Part shown: piece by piece, positions 37,267 through 45,547 of the stretch
How positions within the stretch are numbered: position 1 is the first letter of the stretch
Layout: every line of letters starts with the position of its first letter
Origin: Rhodococcus triatomae BKS 15-14
Lineage (GTDB): Bacteria > Actinomycetota > Actinomycetes > Mycobacteriales > Mycobacteriaceae
NCBI GenBank assembly: GCA_000341795.1
Contig: AODO01000006.1
Location: 1 to 64,000 of the forward strand
Direction: 5' to 3'
Length of the DNA stretch: 64,000 nucleotides
Program-made: the position numbers and the translations under genes
The notes under the pieces: generated by a model
What the model was told of the DNA's origin: nothing
Database searches by the model: none
The model's input: only the letters and a program-made list of their open reading frames with translations

Positions 37267-37584
37267 CTACCGCCTTGACGAACCCTGTCCAACAAACCTT
37301 CTCCCCGCCATCTTGAGCGCTGCTCCAAAGCGATCTGCAGATATCGAAGTCTCCCGCAGCACCACCGCGAGTTCGTCGGTGGTGATCCCGACCGCGTCGT
37401 GCCACGCGGGACAGGCATCGGTGTGCTGGAACACCAGCACGATCGCGCCGGCGATCCCCGGGGACGGTGCTGATCTCGCCACGGCGTGCGCGATCAGCCG
37501 CCTGCGATCACGCAGGGTGAGCGCGGACCTCGTCCACAGGTGATCGTCCATGTATTTCGCTGCAGCGGCGAGGGTCTCGGACAT
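37267..37584 (-). CDS. hypothetical protein after prpC (105 aa)
   Basis: ATG 37584 opens a helical, soluble protein beginning MSETLAAAAKYMDDHLWTRS, with no recognised family. A central stretch (GAIVLVFQHTDACPAWHDAV) and the later TDELAVVLRETSISADRFGA resemble a small folded domain. It is 38 bases after the prpC stop on the same strand and may be the fourth gene of prpDBC. Its TAG stop is the mirror of the mesD TAG (TAGCTA at 37264-37269). Confidence 0.6.
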   Translation of the reverse strand: MSETLAAAAKYMDDHLWTRSALTLRDRRRLIAHAVARSAPSPGIAGAIVLVFQHTDACPAWHDAVGITTDELAVVLRETSISADRFGAALKMAGRRFVGQGSSRR

Positions 37585-37622
37585 CGGTTCGGTCCGCCCC
37601 ACACCGGCTCGCTGCCCGGCGC

Positions 37623-38744
37623 TCAGACGCCCACCGCGCGCTGGGGCACGCCGGTGTACTCGCTGAGCGGCCGGATGAGCGCGTTCGACTCACCCTGTTC
37701 GATGATGTGGGCCGTCCATCCGGTGATGCGGCTCATCACGAAGATCGGGGTGAACACCTCGATGTCGAAGCCCATCAGGTAATACGCCGGTCCCGTCGGG
37801 AAGTCGAGGTTCGGCTTGATACCGGTGGCGTCGTTCATGGTGCGCTCGAGGAGCTCGTACATCTCGACCCACTTGTCACCGCCGGTGTGCTCGGCGACGT
37901 CGAGGAACGCCTTGCGCATCGTCGGAACCCGGGAGTCACCGTTCTTGTAGACTCGGTGACCGAAGCCCATCACCTTCTCCTTGCGGGCAAGCTTGTCTCG
38001 CATCCACTCCTCGGCGTTCTCTGGCTCGCCGATTTCGACCATGTCGTGCATGACCGCCTCGTTGGCACCACCGTGCAGCGGACCCTTCAGGGTGCCGATG
38101 GCGGCAGTGACTGCGCTGTAGATGTCCGAGAGGGTGGAGGTGACGACCCGCGCCGCGAAGGTGGAGGCGTTGAAGCTGTGCTCCGCGTACAGAATCAGCG
38201 AGACCTCGAAGGCCTTGACGATCTCCTTGTCCGGCACCTTCCCGAAGCACATGTTCAGGAAGTTCTCGGCGAAGCCGAGGCTGCTGTCCGGCGCGATGGG
38301 ATCCTGGCCGTGCCGCCGGCGATGATCAGCTGCGACGATGGTCGGCAGCACCGCCATCATCCGAAGCGACTTCTCCCGGTTGGCCTTCGCGTCGTTGTCC
38401 CACTCTTGTGGGTCCTCGGCACCGAGGTAGCTGATGGCCGTGCGCACCACGTCCATCGGGTGGCAGCTGTCCGGCATCTTCGCCACCAAAGACAGCAGCG
38501 ACCGGTCGGCGCGGCGGTTGGCCCGCTCCTGCTGGGTGAACTGTTCGAGTTCGGTCTCGGTCGGAAGCTCACCGTTCCACAGCAGGAATGCGACCTGCTC
38601 GAAGCTGCAGTGCTCGGCGAGGTCCTGCACCGCGTAGCCGCGGTAGGTCAGGGAGTTGGTCTCGGGCACCACCTTCGAGATCGCGGTGGTGTCGACGACG
38701 ACACCGGCCAGACCTTTGTAGATCGTCGGGACTGCTGTGGTCAT
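37623..38744 (-). CDS. prpC: 2-methylcitrate synthase
   Basis: Condenses propionyl-CoA with oxaloacetate, the first step of the methylcitrate cycle. 373 residues, the short citrate-synthase-type length. Catalytic segments: GPLHGGANEAV (His), GFGHRVYKNGDSR (His and Arg) and LDFPTGPAYYLMGF (Asp region). Operon context with prpB and prpD decides between citrate and methylcitrate synthase. Start ATG 38744 overlaps the prpB stop as ATGA. Confidence 0.93.
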   Translation of the reverse strand: MTTAVPTIYKGLAGVVVDTTAISKVVPETNSLTYRGYAVQDLAEHCSFEQVAFLLWNGELPTETELEQFTQQERANRRADRSLLSLVAKMPDSCHPMDVVRTAISYLGAEDPQEWDNDAKANREKSLRMMAVLPTIVAADHRRRHGQDPIAPDSSLGFAENFLNMCFGKVPDKEIVKAFEVSLILYAEHSFNASTFAARVVTSTLSDIYSAVTAAIGTLKGPLHGGANEAVMHDMVEIGEPENAEEWMRDKLARKEKVMGFGHRVYKNGDSRVPTMRKAFLDVAEHTGGDKWVEMYELLERTMNDATGIKPNLDFPTGPAYYLMGFDIEVFTPIFVMSRITGWTAHIIEQGESNALIRPLSEYTGVPQRAVGV

Positions 38745-39655
38745 TGGTTCCCTCCGAGCGTGAAGTTGAAGACTCCGGAATCGAATTCGTTGTAGCGCTC
38801 GTACTCGAGCAGTGCGTACAGCCGCGATCGGGTCTGCATCTGATCGACGAGACCTTCCTGCGTACCCTTCGCGTGGATCTCGCGCAGCCCGGCTTCGATC
38901 GCCCCCATCGCGAGACGGAGGGTGGTGACCGGGTAGATCACGGCGTTGTAGCCGATGTTCTGCAGCGTCTGTGCCGGAATGAGCTGCGACTTGCCGAATT
39001 CCGTCATGTTCGCGAGCAGCGGGATGTCCACTGCGCCGCGGAACTTCTCGAAGTCGGCCTCGGTGTGCAGCGCCTCGGTGAAGATCATGTCGGCCCCGGC
39101 GTCGGCGTACGCCTTCGCCCGCTCGATGGCCGCGTCGATACCGTCGATGCCGGCGGCGTCGGTGCGGGCGCAGATCACGAAGTTCGGGTCGCGCCGGGCC
39201 GTCACCGCGGCCCGCAGACGGCGCACCATCTCGTCGGTCGGCACGATTGCCTTGCCGTCGAGATGGCCGCACCGCTTCGGGTTGACCTGGTCCTCGAGGT
39301 GCAGACCCGCGATGCCCGCGTCCTCGAAGGCGAGGACGGTGCGGGCCGCGGACATCGGCTCACCGAATCCGGTGTCGGCGTCGACCAGAACGGGAAGGTC
39401 TGTGACGCCGGCGATCTGGGCGCTGTGCGCCGTGACCTCGGTGAGGGTGGTCAGTCCGATGTCGGGCAGACCGAGGCCGGCGGAGAAGGCGCCGCCGGAG
39501 ACGTAGACGCCCTCGAAGCCGATCTCCTGGACGAGCTTCGCCGTGAGAGGATTGATCGCGCCCGGCAGGCGGGTGATGCCCTCCGACGTCAGGCTCGCCC
39601 GGAAGGCGGCACGCTTGTCGGCCGCGGAGGTCGCGGCGGCGATGAGTCCGGTCAT
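38741..39655 (-). CDS. prpB: methylisocitrate lyase
   Basis: Splits 2-methylisocitrate into pyruvate and succinate. 304 residues of the isocitrate-lyase/PEP mutase family. The catalytic KRCGH motif (in VNPKRCGHLDGK), the metal site VLVDADTGFG and HLEDQV, and the CARTDA stretch are present. Overlaps prpD (TGATG) and prpC (ATGA), so the three proteins are translated together. Confidence 0.94.
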   Translation of the reverse strand: MTGLIAAATSAADKRAAFRASLTSEGITRLPGAINPLTAKLVQEIGFEGVYVSGGAFSAGLGLPDIGLTTLTEVTAHSAQIAGVTDLPVLVDADTGFGEPMSAARTVLAFEDAGIAGLHLEDQVNPKRCGHLDGKAIVPTDEMVRRLRAAVTARRDPNFVICARTDAAGIDGIDAAIERAKAYADAGADMIFTEALHTEADFEKFRGAVDIPLLANMTEFGKSQLIPAQTLQNIGYNAVIYPVTTLRLAMGAIEAGLREIHAKGTQEGLVDQMQTRSRLYALLEYERYNEFDSGVFNFTLGGNQ

Positions 39656-41175
39656 CAGAAGAGGCCCTTGGGGGACTTCGGCGCGCGGCCGAGCACCTCG
39701 TCCGACACGGTGAAGGTGAGCTGGTTCAGCTCGCCGGCCTTCAGCTCGGGGGTGCGCTGCGCGGCGTCGAGGAAGCGGTCCTGCTCGGCCGATGCGACGA
39801 CGCCCTTCGCGAGGGTGCGGAACTTCGCGATGTACTGGTCGCGGGCGAACGGGCGAGCGCCGAGCGGGTGCGCGTCGGCGACGGCGAGCTCGTCGACGAT
39901 GACCTCACCGCTCTTGAGGGTGACCTCGGCGCGGGCACCGAAGGCCTTCTCGTTCGGGTCGGTGGAGTGGTAGCGGCGGGTCCACTCCGCGTCCTCGGCG
40001 GTGGAGATCTTCTGCCACAACTCGATGGTGTCGGGACGCTGCGCCCGCTCCGGAGAGTAGGACCGCTCGTGGTGCCAGGTGCCGTCCTGCAGCGCGACCG
40101 CGAAGATGTACATGATCGAGTGGTCGAGGGTCTCGCGCGACGCCTTGGGGTCGAACTTCTGCGGATCGTTCGAGCCGGTGCCGATCACGTAGTGGGTGTG
40201 GTGGCTGGTGTGCAGGACGATCGACGCGATCTGGCTCAGGTCGCCGACCCGCTCGCGCAGGCGAAACGCCAGGTCGATCGGGGCCTGGCTCTGGTACTCG
40301 GCCGAGTGCTCCTTGGTGTAGGTGTCGAGGATGCCGCGCTTGGCCTCGCCCGGGCCGGGCAGCGGGACGTTGTACTCCGCCTTCGGGCCACCGAGCAGCC
40401 AGGCGATGACACCGTCCTCGCCCTCCCAGATCGGGGACGGGGCGCCCTCGCCGCGCATCGCACGGTCCACGGCCTCGACGGCCATCTTGCCGGCGAAGGC
40501 CGGAGCGTATGCCTTCCAGCTGGAGATCTCGCCCTTGCGCGACTGACGGGTGGCGGTGGTGGTGTGCAGTGCCTGACCGATCGCCTGGTAGACGGTCTCG
40601 GTGTCGAGGCCCAACAGGGTGCCGATACCGGCGGCCGCGGAGGGGCCGAGGTGCGCGACGTGGTCGATCTTGTGCTCGTGCAGGCAGATGGCGCGGACCA
40701 GGTCGACCTGGATCTCGTAGCCGGTGGCGAGACCGCGGATCAGGTCGTTGCCGGTGCGGCCCGTGTGCTGCGCGACCGCGAGGATCGACGGGATGTTGTC
40801 GCCCGGGTGCGAGTACTCGGCGGCCAGGAAGGTGTCGTGGAAGTCGAGCTCACGCACCGCGACGCCGTTGGCCCACGCTGCCCACTCGGGGGAGAACGTG
40901 CCGCCGACGCCGAACACAGTCGATCCGTGCGCCTCCGACGATGACCGGCTGTACGGATGCGACTGCGCCTGCGCCCGCGCGTTGGCGACCGGGCGGCGGG
41001 TCACGGACGCTGCGGCGACGGCAGCGTTGTCGATGATCCGGTTGACGATCATCTCGGCGGTGTCCGCGGGCACCTCGACGGAGTCGGTCGCGACCTCTGC
41101 GATCTTCCACGCGAGGTGCTCGCTGCGCGGGAAGTCCTCGGCGGAGCGGTAGGTGCGAACGGGATGCGTCTTCAC
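39655..41175 (-). CDS. prpD: 2-methylcitrate dehydratase (MmgE/PrpD family)
   Basis: Dehydrates 2-methylcitrate to methylaconitate and onwards to methylisocitrate without an iron-sulfur cluster. 506 residues, normal for the family. Landmarks: [34 protein letters not shown], the [13 protein letters not shown] segment and [16 protein letters not shown] chose GTG 41175, which has GGAGGA seven bases upstream. First gene of prpDBC; the 860-base region up to prpR holds its promoter. Confidence 0.94.
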   Translation of the reverse strand: MKTHPVRTYRSAEDFPRSEHLAWKIAEVATDSVEVPADTAEMIVNRIIDNAAVAAASVTRRPVANARAQAQSHPYSRSSSEAHGSTVFGVGGTFSPEWAAWANGVAVRELDFHDTFLAAEYSHPGDNIPSILAVAQHTGRTGNDLIRGLATGYEIQVDLVRAICLHEHKIDHVAHLGPSAAAGIGTLLGLDTETVYQAIGQALHTTTATRQSRKGEISSWKAYAPAFAGKMAVEAVDRAMRGEGAPSPIWEGEDGVIAWLLGGPKAEYNVPLPGPGEAKRGILDTYTKEHSAEYQSQAPIDLAFRLRERVGDLSQIASIVLHTSHHTHYVIGTGSNDPQKFDPKASRETLDHSIMYIFAVALQDGTWHHERSYSPERAQRPDTIELWQKISTAEDAEWTRRYHSTDPNEKAFGARAEVTLKSGEVIVDELAVADAHPLGARPFARDQYIAKFRTLAKGVVASAEQDRFLDAAQRTPELKAGELNQLTFTVSDEVLGRAPKSPKGLF

Positions 41176-41322
41176 GATGATGTCCTCCGATTGTGTCGGC
41201 GCCTGGTATTGGAACTCGGCCGAACAACGACCGATCGGCGAGGCGATACTCGCAGCGTATGGAGGACACGCAGCGACGGGAAGAGACTGAACCTGCGTAA
41301 TTCGGTGGTGTGTGTCGGCGAA

Positions 41323-41374
41323 TTCTGCGAATGCTGCGAACCGGACCGGACCGACCCCACACACTTTGCAGAAC
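41323..41374. promoter_or_regulatory. candidate PrpR-type boxes before prpD
   Basis: Tandem TTCTGCGAA-TGCTGCGAA (41323-41340) and ACTTTGCAGAA (41363-41373) lie about 150-200 bases upstream of prpD. The last resembles the TTTGCAAA core bound by RamB/PrpR-type regulators of propionate and acetate metabolism. By-eye matches only. Confidence 0.4.
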
Positions 41375-41448
41375 AGGCGAATTCACGCCACTGAACTCCG
41401 CAGTATCGAACCTTTTCACTGCCCGTTGGCGGGCCGTACGCTGCCGAC

Positions 41449-41553
41449 ATGACCGACACCGACAAGGTTTCGATCACCGGATCCAGCCGGCCCGGAGCTA
41501 CCGGTCGATGCACCCGGGTCGCCACCGACGAGATCCTGAACGCCATCGTGTGA
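41449..41553 (+). CDS. 34-aa ORF, possibly a truncated GntR regulator start
   Basis: ATG 41449 encodes 34 residues ending TRVATDEILNAIV, which resembles the first helix of GntR-family winged HTH domains (D-E-I-x-x-A-I), but the frame stops there. No clear continuation is seen in other frames. It may be a remnant, a small leader, or chance coding. The stretch from 41554 to 41728 shows no further gene. Confidence 0.25.
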   Translation: MTDTDKVSITGSSRPGATGRCTRVATDEILNAIV

Positions 41554-41728
41554 TCGCGCTCGACCTGACCAGGCGAGGTCAGAAAGCCGACCGGCAACCC
41601 GACGCCCGAGTTCGCAGGTCCGGCGTCTGACCCCACGATCCCAGGCCTCTAGAATCGACGGTGCAGTTGGTTCGCCGCCTCGGTCGGGCTCGAAGATCTG
41701 GCGGCGTCGAAGTGTCCTCACGGGCACG

Positions 41729-41897
41729 AGAGGGAATCCGGTGTGAATCCGGAACTGTCCCGCAGCGGTATGCAGGAACGACCGCCGTCACCAGCACTGG
41801 ACGCGAGTCCGGGAAGCGACGGCCAGTAGGTTCGCCTCACCGGCGAGCGCCTGCGAGTCCGAAGACCTGCCCGCTGCGCCGGGTACGCCGTACCCGG
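41729..41897 (+). ncRNA. cobalamin riboswitch upstream of prpR
   Basis: Plus strand, reading toward prpR. Conserved blocks: AGAGGGAATCCGGTGTGAAT (41729-41748), CCGGAACTGTCCCGCAGCGGT (41749-41769, quoted core CCGGAACTGTCCCGC) and the canonical B12 box GAGTCCGAAGACCTGCCC (41855-41872). Directly after it a perfect eight-base stem, CCGGGTAC/GTACCCGG (41879-41897), may be part of the expression platform. The next gene, prpR, starts 138 bases later. No cobalamin gene lies in that direction before prpR. Confidence 0.9.
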
Positions 41898-42035
41898 CGG
41901 TGTGCCGCCTCGTGGACTGGGTGTGCGTACCCGATCGAGGTGTCGCCGTGCCCGGACTCGAGACGTGGCGACGGGACTTGTTCGGGCGTGTGCATTCGTG
42001 GGCGGCCTGAAGGCCTCGACCCGAAGGACCTCACG

Positions 42036-43454
42036 ATGCAGAAGATCTACGGCGGACCGCGACTGCGCCGACTGCGGGAGGAACGGGGCCTGACGCAGTT
42101 GGAGCTGGCCCGCACGCTCGATCTCTCGGCGAGCTACGTCAATCAGTTGGAGAACGACCAGCGGCCCCTGACGGTGCCGGTCCTGCTGAAACTCAACGCC
42201 ACTTTCGACCTCGACCCGCAGTTCTTCGCGGCCGACCAGGACGCGAGACTGGCGGCCGATCTCCACGACGTGCTCCGAGCGGTCGGGACGAGTACTCCCA
42301 GCGCGGCCGCGGTGGACGAACTGGTCGCGCGAATGCCGGAGATCGGCACCGCCCTGGTCGCTGTCAACCGCAGGCTGCTGGCCGCGACCGAACGGCTGGA
42401 GCAGTACAGCGTCTCCCTGTCCGCGCCGTCGGAGGCGACGTCCGAGCCGTCCGTGCCCATGCCGTTCGAGGAGGTCCGAGACTTCTTCTACGACAGGCAC
42501 AATCACATCGCCGAGCTCGACGACGCCGCCGAGCGATTGTTCACGGAGAGCGGCCTACGGCCCGGATGCCTGGACAACCAGCTGACGGCGTTGCTCGAAT
42601 CGGAGCACGACATCGTCGTCCGGTTGCGCACCGATCCGCCGGATCGACCCGGGCCGAAGCGTTCCTACGACGAGGGGAACCGCATCCTGACCCTCTCGAG
42701 GCACCTGACGCCGGGGCAGCGGGCCTTCCAGATCGCCACCCAACTCGCCTTCCTTACCCAGTCGGCCACGGTCGACGCGCTCGTCGAGTCCGCCACCGGT
42801 CTCGGAGAGGGCTCCCGCGAGTTGGCGAAGATCGGACTCGCGAACTACTTCGCCGGGGCACTGCTGCTGCCGTACACCCTGTTCCTCGACGCCGCGGAGC
42901 GGTTGCACTACGACATCGAGATGCTGGCGCTGCAGTTCGAGGTGGGATTCGAGACGGTCTGTCACCGGCTCTCGACAATGCAACGCCCGACCCGGCGCGG
43001 CGTCCCGTTCTTCTTCGTCCGCACCGACCGCGCCGGCAACATCTCGAAACGACAGTCCGCCACCGCGTTCCACTTCTCGCGGATCGGTGGCAGCTGCCCG
43101 CTGTGGGTGGTGCACGACGCGTTCGGAATGCCCGGACGGATTCTCACCCAGGTCGCACAGATGCCCGACGGCCGGACGTACCTGTGGATCGCCCGCACCA
43201 CCGACGACGACCCCCGTCCGTACGGCACCGCGAGGCGGAGCTTCGCGATCGGATTGGGCTGCGACATCACCCACGCCGACCGGCTCGTGTACTCCCGAGG
43301 ACTGCGACTCGACCAGCAGATGTCGCCAGATCCGATCGGCGCCGGATGCAAGATCTGCGAACGCACCGACTGCGCGCAACGGGCGTTCCCACAGATCGGC
43401 CGGCCGGTGCGCGTCGACCTGAATCTCAGCGCCCGCCAGCCTTATCCATCGTAG
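42036..43454 (+). CDS. prpR: PrpR/RamB-type regulator of the methylcitrate cycle
   Basis: 472 residues. N-terminal XRE HTH (about 5-62: GPRLRRLREERGLTQLELAR, SASYVNQLENDQRPLT), a central short-chain fatty-acyl sensing region including the HNHIAELDDAAERLFTESGL stretch, and a C-terminal domain with the Cys cluster CKICERTDC, which can hold an iron-sulfur cluster. Mycobacterial PrpR binds propionyl-CoA and activates prpDC. ATG 42036 has GAAGGA at a good distance. It is divergent from prpDBC and lies behind a cobalamin riboswitch. Confidence 0.9.
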   Translation: MQKIYGGPRLRRLREERGLTQLELARTLDLSASYVNQLENDQRPLTVPVLLKLNATFDLDPQFFAADQDARLAADLHDVLRAVGTSTPSAAAVDELVARMPEIGTALVAVNRRLLAATERLEQYSVSLSAPSEATSEPSVPMPFEEVRDFFYDRHNHIAELDDAAERLFTESGLRPGCLDNQLTALLESEHDIVVRLRTDPPDRPGPKRSYDEGNRILTLSRHLTPGQRAFQIATQLAFLTQSATVDALVESATGLGEGSRELAKIGLANYFAGALLLPYTLFLDAAERLHYDIEMLALQFEVGFETVCHRLSTMQRPTRRGVPFFFVRTDRAGNISKRQSATAFHFSRIGGSCPLWVVHDAFGMPGRILTQVAQMPDGRTYLWIARTTDDDPRPYGTARRSFAIGLGCDITHADRLVYSRGLRLDQQMSPDPIGAGCKICERTDCAQRAFPQIGRPVRVDLNLSARQPYPS

Positions 43455-43465
43455 GCACGTCGTGC

Positions 43466-43511
43466 CCTGTGCGCACTTCTGGTAGCTCCCGCTACCAGAA
43501 GTGCGCACAGG
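43466..43511. terminator. 21-bp perfect hairpin, bidirectional terminator
   Basis: Arms 43466-43486 and 43491-43511 are exactly complementary around TCCC. It sits between the convergent stops of prpR (43454) and the multicopper oxidase (43532). Confidence 0.85.
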
Positions 43512-43531
43512 TGCCGGCGGCGCACGGCCCG

Positions 43532-45445
43532 TCAGTGATGCCCCGCGTGACCGACCGCCGCGGGCGGAACAGCCTCGTGCGGACCTGCGCGGTGTTGACC
43601 GGTCTGCCCAGGCGTGTGCGGAGTGCTCGGTACGTCCGTGCCCGCCCCGTCCGGCGCGACGATGCGCAGCCGCTGCATCATCTCGTTGTCCTCGTGGTCG
43701 GTGAGGTGGCAGTGCCAGACGTACCCCTGCTGGGTGCTGCCGTCCGGTGCGGTGAACGGCGCGTCGGGGTCGAAGCCGAGTTCCTCCGCCGTGGGCCACC
43801 GGACGGCGATGCGGGTGATCTGGTTCGGGGGGCAGCGGACGGTGTCCTTCCACCCCGTCTCGTACGGAGCCGGCGGTTGCATCGGTCCGGTGACGTAGCG
43901 CTCGGCGGACGGCGTCCACCGGGTGCCGAGCAGCGGCGGCGGGTTCTCCGCGAGGTAGCGGACCTTGTCGTAGTCCTGACGTCCGATCACCCGGAACTGG
44001 ATGAGGTGCAGGTGGATCGAGTGCACCTGGAACGTGGCGTCGGCGTTGACCAGATCCCACTGCTCGACGGTGCCCTGCACCGGCTTGTCGAAGTCCTCGT
44101 CGTGGAAGTTCAGGTTGTTCAGGTTCATGTGCAGCACGCCGAGGAACGTGAGGTTGTTCGGGTTCGCCGTGACCCCCATGGTGATCGTGCGTGTCACGTC
44201 GGGCTTCTCGACGACGGGCAGTTCCGAGCGCAGTTCCGGTCCGCGCAGCGCCACCGGCGCAACCGTCCTGCCCTTGCCCCCGACCCGGAACCGCATGACG
44301 TCGGGGATCATGTGCGCGCCGTTGGCCTGCCCGGCGATCGAGATCTGCATCGAGTTGAGCAGGTCGACGGTGGTGCCGCTCGGCATCGGGGAGAAGTCGA
44401 TCAGGATGTCGTAGCGTTCGGCCGGCGCGATGTCGATCTCGACGACCTGCACCGGCTCGTCCAGCAGGCCGCCGTCGCTGCCGATCACGGTGAACGGCAT
44501 CCGATTCGACAGCGACAGCCGGTAGTCGTTGAGCTGGCCGGCGTTGACGATCCGGAACCGGTACGTGCCGCGGTCGACGTCGAGGTACGGCCACGCGGCA
44601 CCGTTGACGACCATGACGTCTCCGCACAACCCGCCTGCCCAGTGCCCCTGCTGGACGGTCGGGGTGTTGTCGTAGCGGAGCCGGCCGTCGGGGTGGAAGA
44701 GCTTGTCGCAGATGATCAGTGGGATCTCGTGGTCGCCCGCCGGCAGACCGATCGGGTTGTCGGGACGCCCGGTGTCCCACTCGTCGCGGATCAGGTAGGG
44801 CGCGGCGAGGCCCGCGAACATCGACAGCCTCGTGGTGCCCATCGAGTGGTCGTGGTACCAGAGCGTCGTCGCCTCCATCCCGGTCCCGAAGCTCATGTCG
44901 ACGCTCTGACCGGGCCGGATCGGGACCGTTGGGTAGCCGTCGTACTCCGGCCGGTTGGGGGCGCCGTGCAGGTGCACCACCAGAGGCGGGCTGGTCCGGT
45001 CGATCGGCAGGGCGCCGTGCAGGGTGGTGTCGATGTCGGCGGCGAGGACGTGGGTGCGCAGGTCGTTGACGAACGTCATCTCGGACGGCTCGCCGGCGCG
45101 GGCCTCGAGCACCGGACCGAGGTGGGTGACGCCGCCGAACCCCCAACTCGGCGCGGGCGGCAGGTCGCGATGGAACCGGTGCAGCGCGTACCCGGCGGTG
45201 AGCGTCCCGGTCGCGGCCTGCGTGGGCAGGATCGGAAGCGGGTCGACGAAGCGTTCGAGTTCCGGCGACCGGTACGAGAACACCTGGATACCGGGGATGG
45301 ACGGTTGGTCGTGGCCGCGCGGCGGAACGAACGGCGGCGGTCCCCCGGTCGGCTGCGCCGAGATGCCGCTGCGCAGCAGCAGCGGCGCAGCGGCGCCCAG
45401 CGCAGCGGCACCGAGCAGCCGGCGTCGGCTGATGTGTCCGGACAT
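43532..45445 (-). CDS. Tat-exported multicopper oxidase with a His-rich tail
   Basis: 637 residues. Twin-arginine signal (SRRRLLGAAALGAAAPLLL). Four copper-binding motifs: VVHLHG, LWYHDHS, HSIHLHL and WHCHLTDHEDNEMM, so type 1 and the trinuclear centre are complete. The length and the DHEDNEMM ending resemble the phenoxazinone synthase/bilirubin oxidase group. The C-terminal 35 residues are Pro/His rich and end VGHAGHH, possibly a copper-binding tail. ATG 45445 has GGGGAG before it. Roles in copper tolerance or phenol oxidation are possible; no copper regulator is adjacent. Confidence 0.9.
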   Translation of the reverse strand: MSGHISRRRLLGAAALGAAAPLLLRSGISAQPTGGPPPFVPPRGHDQPSIPGIQVFSYRSPELERFVDPLPILPTQAATGTLTAGYALHRFHRDLPPAPSWGFGGVTHLGPVLEARAGEPSEMTFVNDLRTHVLAADIDTTLHGALPIDRTSPPLVVHLHGAPNRPEYDGYPTVPIRPGQSVDMSFGTGMEATTLWYHDHSMGTTRLSMFAGLAAPYLIRDEWDTGRPDNPIGLPAGDHEIPLIICDKLFHPDGRLRYDNTPTVQQGHWAGGLCGDVMVVNGAAWPYLDVDRGTYRFRIVNAGQLNDYRLSLSNRMPFTVIGSDGGLLDEPVQVVEIDIAPAERYDILIDFSPMPSGTTVDLLNSMQISIAGQANGAHMIPDVMRFRVGGKGRTVAPVALRGPELRSELPVVEKPDVTRTITMGVTANPNNLTFLGVLHMNLNNLNFHDEDFDKPVQGTVEQWDLVNADATFQVHSIHLHLIQFRVIGRQDYDKVRYLAENPPPLLGTRWTPSAERYVTGPMQPPAPYETGWKDTVRCPPNQITRIAVRWPTAEELGFDPDAPFTAPDGSTQQGYVWHCHLTDHEDNEMMQRLRIVAPDGAGTDVPSTPHTPGQTGQHRAGPHEAVPPAAVGHAGHH

Positions 45446-45495
45446 GTCACGACTCCCCAAGGTCAGAACGGTCGCCGCACGTTAGCAGACCCTAA

Positions 45496-45533
45496 GTGCG
45501 CGGTCCGCAGATCGTGGAACGCGAACCGCGCAC
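45496..45533 (-). terminator. inverted repeat after the Ca-repeat gene
   Basis: GTGCGCGGT (45496-45504) and ACCGCGCAC (45525-45533) pair perfectly over a 20-base loop, starting 15 bases past the stop at 45548. It is either a terminator of that gene or part of the promoter region of the oxidase at 45445. Confidence 0.45.
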
Positions 45534-45547
45534 GAGCCAGCAGTTGC

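Noticed and set aside
37250-37543. A 97-codon plus-strand frame overlapping the mesD end.
   Set aside because: Ser/Thr/Ala-rich shadow of the minus-strand 105-codon gene, which has a better start and composition.
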